Part shown: positions 1-10,082 of the stretch, one piece after another
How positions within the stretch are numbered: the stretch's first letter is position 1
Layout of the letters: each line of letters starts with the position of its first letter
Assembly: GCA_033220425.1 (NCBI GenBank)
Contig: CM065646.1
Span: 6,230,036-6,294,035, forward strand
DNA length: 64,000 bases
DNA from: Lepraria neglecta
Lineage: Eukaryota > Ascomycota > Lecanoromycetes > Lecanorales > Stereocaulaceae
Direction of reading: 5' to 3'
The notes under the pieces: generated by a model
What the model saw: the letters and a program-made list of their open reading frames with translations, nothing else
Databases searched by the model: none
Told to the model about the DNA's origin: nothing
Made by a program: the position numbers and the translations under genes

Positions 1-1657
1 CGGATTTTTCTTTTATATATTCCGTGTAGTTATTATATAAATAGGCGTACTATTCTTTTAGATAGCACTTCTCCGTATATAGATAGTATATTATTTCTTT
101 CTTGACGCGTTCCGACTAATCTATATTATTCCCTAGGAAGAACTAGTAAAGTCTTTTCGTTGCCAGATACTATAAGTATTCGTTTTTCTTATAGTTATAG
201 TAGAAGTCTTATCTATAATAAGGTTTCTTTACTAGTCCCTTCCTGCAATTTCTTAGTATCCCGTACTATATATAATAAAGCGTGGCACATTCTTCCTATA
301 GTAACTCCTTCTGTCTTCGATGATTCCGATCCTATCGATAATCTAGTTTCTTATCGTCCTATTATATTTCCTTAGAGTTTCCTTTTTCCTTAGACGTAGT
401 AGATCTAGGTATTGATTTCCTTAGTGGTTGTATCTCTTCCTAGTCAGTCTCTAATATACTAAGGGCTTCCTTCTACTCTAGATCTATTCCTTCTTCTTCC
501 TAATCCTTCTTAGATTTTTTATAAGTACTACTACCGTCTCTAACATCTAGGTTATTCCCGGTTTACAAGTCAACGTCCTCTATAAGTTCGTTCTCGTTAT
601 CGGATTCATTATCGAGTTCTTCTTACGTTATCCTATTATACTAGGAGTTAACGTCTTTTTCGACTTTATTATATACTAGTAGATTTTCCTCAGGCGTATC
701 ATCTATATCGTCCTAGGTATATACTCTTTCTAGTACATTCAGCTACTATCGATATACTATGTTTTTTGACTTGCAGTCTCTAGCGAAGTGGCCTGATTTG
801 CCATAGCTATAATACTTTAGTATTTTCTTGCCCCTTTACTGCTTCTTGCCCCTTACAGGCCCTCTAAAGGCTTACTTTCATTTCTTTTCCGTAAAGTCCA
901 GTTCTATAGGTATATATCCGTAAGGGTCGCGTTCTCCTTTATATCCTAGGCGGTAGCTCTTCAATTTAGTAAAAAAGCTTGAGTATCCTATTCCGCCGAC
1001 TCCTCCGTTGTACCTTTTTTCTATAGTCCTTTTAAATAGCTTATTATCAATTTTAATTACCTCTTCGATTAGCTTATCTAGGGTATTAATAATAATCCCT
1101 AATCTTATAAGTTTATCTTTAATATTATCCTTAAGACCTCTTCAATATATAGTTATTAATATATTATCATCCTAGTTAGTCTTTGCTATATACTACTAAA
1201 ACTAGATCGAATATTCTAATATAGACTTCTTCTAAGTTAAGTGCTGAATAGTTCTTATTACTATATTAATTTCGTTTAACGATCCGAATATACGGCAGAT
1301 TTTAAGTCTAAATATAGCTATACTCTCTATCTATAATTTGATTTCGCCGTCTTCGTTATTATCTTCTATATATTTCTTTAGGAACGGATTAACCTACTTT
1401 TAGGCTCTTCTACGTAAGTAAGTAATAGCGAAGGTCGGATATCGTTATATAGGTATTAAGTCCCCTTGGAACTTCAAGTAAAGTGATACCTAGGATAGCT
1501 ATCCCTTAAGCTTGTCTCTTTCTCTATAGTATAAGTCGGGCTAGGCTATCTTAATATGTCTGCTGAGTCCTTTATTAATAGTTAGGCGCTATTATCCGCT
1601 TCCTCCTCCTAAGGAGCTTGGGGTAGGTACCCTGGGGTCTCTTAGTGCAGTACTCAT
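1..1657 (-). pseudogene. gag of chromovirus copy A with a dead zinc knuckle
   Basis: The start ATG (complement of 1655-1657) lies 18 bp inside the LTR, matching the start in copy B at 32288. The frame opens with M-S-T-A-L-R-D-P and is broken about 22 codons in by two adjacent stops, then by many more. At 770-820 it encodes a CCHC zinc knuckle of the form Y-x2-Y-x4-H-x4-C. The first two cysteines have become Tyr, the RIP change TGY to TAY; the His and last Cys remain. Start-to-knuckle distance (about 860 bp) is the same in copy B. The sequence left of the knuckle is the linker before protease, which is not reached. Confidence 0.8.
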
Positions 1658-1675
1658 CCTTAAGGGTGCTCAAAG

Positions 1676-2093
1676 TATTACGAATACGTTACGTACTGTG
1701 TATCGTATATAGATTGATTCTTAATAGGGATGGAGGTATAACTATACACGAGGGTGAAGTAGGCTTCAAGCGATACTAAGCGGGTCTGGTATATAATCAG
1801 ATAATATATGTTCAGTACCTAGCCTAAGAGATCTATTATATATAGTAAGTACTAGATATAAACAGAAGTTTGAGTACGATACTCCAAGTGGTAAGCAAGT
1901 ACTCCTATATATAGCAATAGGAAATCCTACCAAGCTTCTTATAGTCGCCTTGGTCGCGTTGCGCCCATTACTCCCATCATTCTTGGTCGCCATGGTCGCT
2001 CTGCGCCCATTGCGCCCATCACTTCAGTTGCTAGTCCTGTCTGTAGTACCTTGTCCTACAGGACAGTCCTATCAGAACCTACTAGTTCTAACA
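1676..2093 (-). repeat. 5' LTR of chromovirus copy A (418 bp)
   Basis: It begins TATTACG (mutated TGTTACG) and ends TTCTAACA, with the same TGTTA/TAACA ends as the other LTRs of this family. The length equals that of the solo LTR at 54971-55388. The inner half carries two copies of a module built on GGTCGC and GCGCCC words, where copies B and C carry GCGATC words and the solo LTR carries GAGCGC words. Confidence 0.85.
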
Positions 2094-2998
2094 TGTGGCT
2101 GGACCGTATATTAGCTGGTATTTCTAGATGAGACCGCGTCCTATAAGCGTACCGCTGATAGGAAGTTTAGCTGGTCTCGTCTTAGTGTAGGGGTAGGGGT
2201 AAATACGCTTTTCAAAAGATCAAAGAGGTAGTTAGTTCTTTCTATATATATAATAGATAGATATATTATCTAGATTTAGGATAACGACTATCCTCTACGC
2301 CTCCAGGTTCCGTATTATCTTGGAGATCCACTATTAAGTTATACTAGTATAGCCTACTATATCTTTAACTATATTATCGCGTTTAAGATAGTACTCGATA
2401 TTAAAACATATCTGAGATTCTAGTAGGGGTGGTATTTTGGCGGCGGCGAGGGTAGTAGGCAGCGATAGCGTAGGCAAGAGCTTCGCTTATGGGGGCAAAA
2501 GCAACACTATGCCAAGAGCTTCAATTTTGCCCATTTGGGAACGATTCTGACTACTAGTGGTGGAGATCTAGTAAAAAGCCGACTTTGTTCGGATTTTGGT
2601 ATGTGCGCGCGCCAATCGATAATCAAAACCGCGCTACAATAGGTTTTTCGGATCTACGATAAGGCTAAAAGTTACCAAGACCTAGGATTTTAGTAGCGGC
2701 TGCAAAAAAACGCGAAATCCTATATTCTATAGGCTACCACCATCACCACCACTACCAATTGCGCTCCTATAGATTTGAGTAGCGCTGAAAAAGATCGGGG
2801 GACTTATTACGAGCCCAGATGAATAAGAGCGAATGGAAGTCATAATAGGAAGTTTGGTAGGATGAGGATTCTCTTACAACATGGAGAAGTTTACTTGAAT
2901 ATATGTCGTAGTCAAGGTATTGCGTGGAGAGGGAAAGGGGAAAGCCCCAAATGATTCAAATTGCCTAACGCTATAGCAACTGAACCTTAGTACCATTA
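2094..2998. other. Non-repetitive spacer, no gene recognised
   Basis: No convincing coding region. RIP marks are fewer than in the elements on either side, especially from about 2750 on, where CA and TG dinucleotides are common again. A short CAC/CAT-rich run lies at about 2740-2760. This stretch and the next entry look like remnants of ordinary host sequence between transposons. Confidence 0.6.
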
Positions 2999-3440
2999 TT
3001 AGGTAACCTCGCTCTGAACAACCCAAATGGTCTTATGTACTCTGCGCTCCGTCCCCGGAAAATGCCCAGGCGTTCTATAAAGCTGATTCTCATGTGTAAA
3101 GTAGATATATCCATCCGTCGCAACAAACATTGAATCCGTCCATCCTATCCTTGGATCCCTTATAAACACTCTCGTCATTCCACTAGCAGGATTAAAGATG
3201 TTGATTGCATTCTGTTCAAAGTTTCCCGTATATACAAGTCTATTCGAATCCGTTTCCAACCCATTAGAAATCCCAATCACACCATGAGAAACAATGGATG
3301 CTTGCGCTAGGAGCTCCGATGTGGGCGAATTGTCGCGCAGAATCGCGGTTAGGACGCTGTATAGATATCTTGACCCAACAGCTGTCCAGTACAGCTTAGT
3401 ACTCCTCTAGTCAGGGTGAAAAGCTGAAAAGCTACAAAAT
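2999..3440 (-). pseudogene. Fragment of a major royal jelly / yellow-family gene
   Basis: An open stretch of about 145 codons resembles the C-terminal half of the fungal MRJP/yellow family, which are secreted beta-propeller-like proteins. Diagnostic pieces, in order: S-T-K-L-Y-W, G-V-I-G-I-S-N-G-L, Y-T-G-N-F-E-Q-N-A-I, N-P-A-S-G, R-D-P-R-I-G-W-T-D-S-M, D-G-Y-I-Y-F-T-x-N-Q-L, and P-G-T-x-R-R-V. The frame from 3280 down to 2999 is intact. Upstream it continues to about 3440 with one TGG-to-TAG stop near 3410, then is lost. Base use is normal, unlike the surrounding transposons, so this is probably a host gene remnant cut by rearrangement. The N-terminal half and signal peptide are absent. The family call is from memory of the conserved motifs. 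Confidence 0.75.
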
Positions 3441-3683
3441 GAAGATATTTAGAATCTTTATTAGTTGGCCGAAAAACTCAGTTCCACGCCCCCCACCCCC
3501 TATAGCCGTCGGCCAAGCTAGCGCTAATACTATTGGCCGCGATAGGGAGCGGAGGCCTATTATTAAGATCCCCTCCATCTAAGCGATAGGATATCTAGGG
3601 CGTAATAACTAATTATATAAATATAAATATATATAGGCGTAAATAAATAGAATAAGCTTATAATTTAAAAAATTATTAAGATA
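3441..3683. other. Short spacer, becoming AT-rich, no gene
   Basis: It contains a C-rich run near 3487-3500, then increasingly A+T-rich sequence up to the R1 repeat. Nothing coding is visible. Confidence 0.6.
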
Positions 3684-5376
3684 CAAGTGAGTGCCCGTAA
3701 TCTTCACAGAAGATTACTATAAAAATGGCTATATCTCGCTTATTTTATACTCGATTTAGAAAATTTAAGCGGCGTTAGAAATTCCTCTATATATAGTATA
3801 CTTTTTATCTATAAGGCTAAGCCCTAATCCAAATAGGGCAAAAGTTACTAAGGATTTAGTATATTAGTGCTTCGGGGGCGGCTGCGGGGTGGCTGCGGGG
3901 GGTAGCTTTAGGGTACTCCGCAGGCAAAAACATGTTTTTTGAGCTTTCCTTAGTCAAATCTTAACCGAATTTCAAAATTCGAACCGCGTTGGAAAGCGTA
4001 TATTTGGTTCCAGAACTTATAAAATTATCTCGCTATTATATGACGTATGTGGCGCGGGATATTGCTGCGAAGAAGTTGCGGTGCGCATTCAACTTTTGAT
4101 GTTCTAGGTCCGGGGGCGCCAAGCTCAATGCTTGGCATTTGCTACCGAGCTCGCGCTGCCTGCAAAACATGGCGAAAACGCTTCTTTTGCTCATAACTAT
4201 TGCGCAAATGGGCGGATTCTAAAAATTCTTGATGCGCAAGCAAGCTAATAGCTGGCTCCAAAACTTATGAAATCATCTCGATATCATATGGCGTATGTGG
4301 CGCGGGGCATTACTGCGAAGAAGTGCGCAGCGGATTCAACTTTTGGTGGTTGAAGGCGCTAGCCGAGAGAGGAAATGCAGCTCTAAAGGGATGTTCTGAT
4401 TGGCTGCAAGTGCGGAATTGCTCCGAATGTCGCGATAATCTGTTATTAGAAGAAAGATATACCAAGGAGATAACTATTATCGCTTTATTCCCTCTACGAA
4501 CTACGTTCTTAAAACCGGTATTACCCTTATCTATACCTCTAGAAGTATAAATATAGATACGGACTGGATAAAGTACTATAGGATTTAATACTATAGGCGG
4601 GTTATTTAGTAGTAATAGCAAAGATAGAAGGTATCTTTCTTCTAATAACAGATTATGAGGACTTTCGGAGCAATTCCGCACTTGCAGCCAATCAGAACAG
4701 CCCTTTAGAGCTGCATTTCCTCTCTCGGCTAGCGCCTTCAACCACCAAAACTTGAATACGCTGCGCACTTCTTCGCAGTACTTCCCCGCGCCACATACGT
4801 CATATGATATCGAGATGATTTCATAAGTTTTGGAGTCAGCTATTAGCTTGCTTGCGCATCAAGAATTTTTAGAATCGGCCCATTTGCGCAATAGTTATGA
4901 GCAAAAGAAGCGTTTTCATCATGTTTTGCAGGCAGCGCGAGCTCGGTGGCAAATGCCAAGCATTGAGCTTGGCTCCCGTTGAATGCGCACCGCAACTTCT
5001 TCGCAGCAATGCTCCGCGCCACATACGTCATATGATATCGAGATAATTTCATGAGTTTTGGAACCAAGCATGCGCTTTCCAACGCAGTTCGAATTTTGAA
5101 ACTTAGCTAAGATTTGGCTAAGGAAAGCTCGAAAAACATGTTTTTGCCTGCGGAGTTCCCTAAAGCTACCCCCGCAGCCGCCCCCGAAGCCCTAATATAC
5201 TAAATCCTTAATAACTTTTGCCCTATTCGAATTAGGGCTTAGCTTTATATATATAAAATATACTATAAATATAGAAATTTCTAACGCCGCTTAAATTTTC
5301 TAAATCGAGTATAAAATAAGCTAGATATAGTCATTTTTACAGTAATCTTCTGTGAAGATTACGGGCACTTACTTGT
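3684..5376. repeat. Two R1 repeats head to head forming a 1.7-kb inverted repeat
   Basis: The left arm (3684 to about 4462) and right arm (about 4640 to 5376) are reverse complements over most of their length, around a 180-bp unrelated centre. Both outer ends read, outward, a 9-bp-arm hairpin (GTAATCTTC / GAAGATTAC around TGT), then GGGCAC, then ACTTGTA. Each arm holds two degenerate internal direct repeats of roughly 240 bp, marked by a GCGCC..CATACGTCATATGATATCGAGAT-like block and a second hairpin (GCCAAGC / GCTTGGC). Short open frames in the arms mirror each other and are not genes. Other copies lie at 5467-5806 and 17827-18869. A flanking TA on each side could be a target duplication. The class is not recognised. 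Confidence 0.8.
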
Positions 5377-5466
5377 ATAAATATAGTATATTTCTAGATA
5401 AGGTAAAGGGATCTTAATTTAATTATTATCTAGATAGGCGGATAGAAAGCTCTTAGTAAGAGTAGA

Positions 5467-5806
5467 TCTTCTTATAATAACAGATTATGAGGAAATTCGG
5501 AGCAATTCCGCACTTGCAGCCAATTAGATTGGCTCTATATTCTGCATTCCCTCTCTCGGCTAGCGCCTTCAACTACTAAAACTTGAATTCGCATCGTAAC
5601 TTCTTCGCACTACTTCCCCGCGCTATATACATTATATAATATCAAGATGATTTCATATGTTTTAGAGTTAATCATTAGCTTGCTTGCGTATCAAGAATTT
5701 TTAGAATCGGCCTATTTACGCAATAGTTATAAGTAAAAGAAGCGTTTTCGCTATGTTTTACGGGTAGCGCGAGCTTAGTAGTAAATACGAAGCATTAAGC
5801 TTGGCA
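5467..5806 (+). repeat. Truncated third R1 repeat
   Basis: Same orientation as the right arm of the preceding inverted repeat. It starts with the same TCTTCTAATAACAGATTAT-like block and stops inside the GCTTGGC hairpin region, so the outer end with the terminal hairpin is missing. More transitions than the arms upstream. Confidence 0.75.
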
Positions 5807-5984
5807 TTTACCTTCTCCTCTAAACAAACCAGGTAACTTATATCTATTTAGCGCTATTACCTCTTATCCCTATTTAATAGCCCTAGAGACATAAGATATC
5901 TTCAGTCTTCGTGATAGTATTCATAACTAGCGTACTATTGCGCGTCAGCGGCGCTAGACGCCTGCTTTTACGGTATATATTAAT

Positions 5985-6166
5985 AATAGCGCTCCTACCC
6001 CTACCTTGCGTCTAAACCGACGAAAGCGTCAGAATTCGTCTACCGCTCTTACAGATGTTATAGAGAATATAGTCAACCGTAGAATAACCAATCGGGGAAG
6101 GGGGAAACGCGCCAGGACCGCTCAGAGCGCTAGGGACCTTAATATTACTACTACAAGTTAGTAGGC
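5985..6166 (+). pseudogene. Helitron replicase, N-terminal segment 1 of 4
   Basis: An open basic, Ser/Thr-rich stretch (motifs N-R-R-K-R-Q-N and G-R-G-K-R-A-R) that stops at the TAGGC target site of element D. When D and one copy of TAGGC are removed, the frame continues into 16884 as a Gln-rich, coiled-coil-like run (A-E-I-Q-N-T-Q-R-R, then R-L-Q-Q-Q-N). That supports it being the front of the Helitron protein resolved further downstream. No Helitron 5' terminus was recognised to its left, where R1 copies abut. Confidence 0.55.
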
Positions 6167-6295
6167 TGTCAAGGACAAGGAGCTTTCTATGCAATTGAAT
6201 AATTGATTGGTTGGTTTTTCTAAGTAAGAGAAGCTTGCTCAGCTAAAAGCTACTTGCCAAGCGCCAAGCGCTTACTAAGCGCCGAATTCTTAATA
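6167..6295 (-). repeat. 3' LTR of element D (129 bp)
   Basis: Starts TGTCAAGG and ends TTCTTAATA, against TGTTAAGG and TTCTTAACA in the other LTR. I count about three differences in 129 bp, all transitions. Contains the run GCCAAGCGCCAAGCGC near its inner end. Confidence 0.9.
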
Positions 6296-6460
6296 AATGC
6301 CGGTAATAAAAAAGATATCGGCGTCCTCGTCGATAACTAGCTAAATACACTCGTTAAGAAGTAAATACTAGTTAGGAATTACCTGATAAGGAACTAGCCA
6401 ACAAGAAACTTCGGGCCCTCCGAAGCCATTAATCCATGCATTTCCTTGGTCGAGACTTCT

Positions 6461-9400
6461 TCGGGAAACCCTGGGGGCGCAAATAGTGAGCGCAACGCAA
6501 CTTTCGGGTTTAACCGGAGTTATATAGCCGTATTAGTAAAGTACTTATATTTACTACGAGCTCCCACCAAAAATAAAGTACCAATCCAATTCGAATATTA
6601 TCCCATACCGCTTTTTTCTTTCTCCTTAGAGCTATTCGCTTATAGCTACCTATAATACTTCTTATAACCTATTACACTGCTCCTCCTACAATTCCTACTC
6701 TACTAGCTATTTAATATGGCTGATATATAGACGCCACACCCTCAGCTCGAGCTAGACCTCTACCCTATCCTCTAGAAGGCTATAAACCGCCTCGCTCCAG
6801 TATACCTCCTTCCTCCTTAAAAGAATGAAGTCTCTAATACCCCGGACGATGTATAGACCCGGCTACAAGACTACGCCTTCAGTCAGGGCTTTACTATCGT
6901 TACTAGCTCCTATAGAAGAGAGAGGAAGAACTATAAATATATCTACTATTCCAAAGAGACGAAGAATTAGAGGAAGCTTCTAGAGCACACAGGGGAGGAA
7001 GACCCCGAGTACAGTACTATCCGTAGGCAAGAGTTAACTATAATCAAAGCAAAAGGGTATACCTAGCACGCCTATATCAGCTTCAGATCGCTCCAGCGAG
7101 GTAGGCAAGAAAAAACATAGATACTAGGAGTAGGCTATCAGGATCACATGTATGATTTGAATCCCAATCCTCTCGACTATAAGCTCTATATATAACGCCA
7201 GCCGGAGTACGCGAAAGCTATCCTACTTACAAGGACTAATAGGATAAGCAGATTAATATATAAGCAGTTACAGCGTATACTCTACTATACTCCGAAGGAG
7301 CTAGACGAGGTATTAACTTTAAAGAAGAAGAAGTACTATAACCTTATTCCTACAACTATACGTTCTAGGGAGGAGATTATCACCGGGCTACTAGCCGTAC
7401 TAGATAACGAGGATTTCATAGCCAGATAGCGCTATTCTTATATTAGGAATAAAGCCGGAGCCCCTATAAAAAGGATACTCAAGTAAATTATTATTATTAA
7501 TAAATTCTAGCAGAAGCTAGCTAAGCGCTTCTATAGTGATTTTATAGTATAGAACGACGCTATATTTAATACGAATTCTCACAAATTATTACTCTTTATA
7601 GCCGTAGGTGTGACTAATATAAATCGTATATTTCCAGCTACTTTCTTATTCGCTACTTCGGAGTTAGAAGAAGTATTTAACTTCTTCTTTAAAATACTAA
7701 AAGAGGAGGTATTCAATAATTATCCTATACCTTATATTAACCTCTTAGATCAGGGCAAAGGCCTCCTTACTTCGCTTCCTCTTATACTCCTAGATTACTA
7801 GCTACAGCTATATAACTGGTATACTATCAGAAATATCCGTACGAGGGTTAACAAATCGTGCCGAAGCTATCTATATAAGCGAAGATAACAAATCTATGAT
7901 ATAGTATAGGATTGGGCTTAATTACCTGATTATATCACTCTATAAGAGAACCGGGAGGCTTTATTAAAGCTATTCTACGAGCGGGAGAAGGAGTACTTCT
8001 ATAAGTACTAGTTTTATAAAGAGTAATACGTAGTTACCTGCTATACGAAGAATTATCGAAATCTAGGGGCTTATTCTATACAGCGTAATAAGAGTATATA
8101 CCCTGTATTAAAAGCAGTGATAAATCCTTAAGCTATACTAGAGAATACTGTGAAATCGATATAAGTAGAGCTTAAGCTATAGTATAAGCAGATCTGAGAA
8201 GATATAGCGAGGTTACGTATTAATCGGCCGAGGGCTATTAACTTTATTGTATTCTAAATTATTATTAGTAAAGTTACTATCTAGGCCCTCGAGTATATTA
8301 ATCCTGAGTAGATTATAATAAAGCAATTAGTAGAGGAGCGGAGCTCTCCTACTTATAAGCGTGTATACGGCCCTTATAATTACGATATCCTCGTCCGATA
8401 TCTACTGCCTTATAAATACCTTCTCTTTAGAGCTTGCAACGACAGCTTCCCTATCCCGTTATCTCTCTTCCACCCTAGATAGTAGATAGATAATATACCC
8501 ATTCTATACGAGTGGTGGCCTCGAGATTATAATGATACGTTGGATCCTGACTTATAAAACCCCTTAATATTTCGAGAAACAGGGAAGAATAAGTACTTAG
8601 AGGCGGCGGCGAAGATAGACGAATTATATAAGACTTTACCTCGACAGTAAGCCGATTAGCTAGCTAATTAGCTAGCTACCTTTTAAGTTAATATAACGAG
8701 TACTTACGAAGCTATCCAGAAAAATCGTAAGGGTATTCCGACCGAGTTACCTGCTCTACCCCCTACTAAGAAATAGTCGTAGAATACTCTATAAGATAAG
8801 AAGAAGTATAATAAAGCTAATACTTAAAAGCTTACAGCTGCAGAAGCCTCCGAGAAGGAAGCTTAACAGCGGGATAAGCGACAGAAGGAGTAATAGGAGT
8901 AATAGGACTCTATATATCAAACAGCTACTCCTTATAGTATTTAGCTTACTCTAATACCATAAATCCGAAAACCTTGTAGGCGCCCGAAAGGCAGTATAAA
9001 TAGGCCTCTGCCCTCTACTCCTCTACCCTCTTCGGCGGAGCTACCTCTATCCTCCGCCCTTCTACTCCCAGCTAATAAGCCACCCTTATCCTCCGCTCCG
9101 GCTATAATAACCAGGATAGGCCATCAGGTAAAAGAGAAGAAAACGTAGGAGTAGGCTAAAGGGTTATTATAATCACGACAGTGACCCCGAGGGCCTACTC
9201 TAGAGGAGACCCTAGAGGATATACAACCTCTTCTACTAAAGAAGAGGTCGAAAATAAACCTCAAAATACTAGCGGAGTAAGTAGATAAGCGGGAGTCACA
9301 GTAGGAGCGGATACTGAAGGCTGCATTCTAGGTAGATTAAAAGCTAGATAAGGAGCATATAGAGTGGAGTAGCCCTGCAGTACAGCCGTAGGAGCCGTAT

Positions 9401-9587
9401 AACTCATGATATCATGTATCACGAGTATTCAATAGCGATAGTATACTCAGTTAGAGCGATAATGTGCCATGCAGAGCTCCAAACCATAGGTACTTCATAT
9501 TTCGTAAGAGCTCCTAGTAAACATAAGTACCCCCGGTTAAATCCGAAAGTTGCGTTGCGCTCTGTTTTTGCGCCCCCAGGGCTTCCT
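6461..9587 (+). mobile_element. Mutator-like element (MULE) inside element D
   Basis: A 3.1-kb DNA transposon. Its ends are inverted: the left end reads GGGAAACCCTGGGGGCGCAA and the right end, reversed, AGGAAGCCCTGGGGGCGCAA. Both continue as AGCGCAACGCAACTTTCGG and TTTAACCGG, giving terminal inverted repeats of about 60 bp. The 9-bp sequence GAGACTTCT lies directly outside both ends (6452-6460 and 9588-9596), a target duplication length typical of MULEs. One large transposase pseudogene lies inside on the + strand. Confidence 0.92.
6716..9409 (+). pseudogene. MULE transposase
   Basis: One frame of 897 codons runs from ATG to TGA with no frameshift but dozens of TAG/TAA/TGA stops of RIP type. 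The centre has the MULE core: N-D-A-I-F-N-T-N, then G-V-T-N-I-N-R-I-F-P-A-T-F, then S-E-L-E-E-V-F-N-F-F-F, then L-L-D-Q-G-K-G-L-L. The aspartates in the first and last blocks are candidate catalytic residues. Later blocks T-C-Y-T-K-N-Y-R-N-L-G-A-Y-S and A-L-E-Y-I-N-P-E match fungal MULE transposases. A SWIM-like region near 8330-8480 has lost its cysteines to Tyr. The C-terminal third is a low-complexity Lys/Glu/Pro-rich tail. The family call rests on the motifs and is supported by the terminal repeats. It was an autonomous copy before mutation. Confidence 0.9.
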
Positions 9588-9687
9588 GAGACTTCTTAGG
9601 CCGCCTACGTTTCTTCGGCACCACTGAAGAAGGTATCTTCTAGGATTCCTTCGCATCATCTTTTCGACGGCGTTAATTCGGCTCTAG

Positions 9688-10066
9688 TCGCTACAGTGGG
9701 ACTGTGGGTTAGTGTGTCTCATGATCAGATGCGGTTTCAGCCATGCGCCATGACCATGGGCCATAGCGAGAGATCCGTGCTTCCTAAGAGCACTATTTGT
9801 ATGAGCATCCCACCAGCAGTTGGCTCTTCAGTCGAGTTCATCTCTTTCAGAGCCATAGCAGTTCTTTCCCGCCCACCCGCACCTTATACATAGCCTATAT
9901 ATAGCCTATCTACACTCCAGGTCTATGCCGCCTAGGCATGGGAGTTTTCTAGCGCTGGGGCACCTGTTGTAGCCTTTCTAGGCCTGCTAGCCCTGGCGTT
10001 AGACCGCCCAAGCATCTATTTACATATCCACTTGTGCCGGTGTGTATAGCTTCGGGAGTGAGAACA
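9688..10066 (-). repeat. Solo split-repeat unit of the tyrosine-recombinase retroelement
   Basis: A 379-bp unit equivalent to the contiguous terminal unit 22832-23210 of the tyrosine-recombinase element, in opposite orientation. Outer ends are TCGCTACAG and GAGTGAGAACA. No reverse transcriptase or recombinase accompanies it. It lies between the chromodomain of element D and the MULE. It has no 5-bp target duplication; the flanks read CTAG before and CTAA after. The simplest origin is insertion of the full element followed by recombination between its direct repeats. It is less mutated than the copy in F. Confidence 0.8.
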
Positions 10067-10082
10067 CTAACAACGACTAGGC

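Larger units (their letters stand above)
1..2093 (-). mobile_element. Ty3/gypsy chromovirus copy A, 5' part, cut by window edge
   Basis: The 5' half of a minus-strand LTR retrotransposon of the same family as copies B (26328-32736) and C (56730-63241). It has its 5' LTR at 1676-2093, a short leader, and a gag reading frame that runs to the window edge. The 3' half, the other LTR and the left target duplication lie outside the window, so the insertion cannot be dated here. It is heavily RIP-mutated, with many TAG and TAA stops. The LTR variable module and the primer site both differ from those of B and C, so A is a distinct subfamily. Confidence 0.85.

Noticed and set aside
4310-4768. Open frames on both strands (152 and 75 codons)
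   Set aside because: They lie in the two arms of an inverted repeat and mirror each other; no family similarity.
9688-10066. 3' untranslated region of element D
   Set aside because: The same unit forms the ends of the tyrosine-recombinase element in an unrelated location, so it is a separate insertion.
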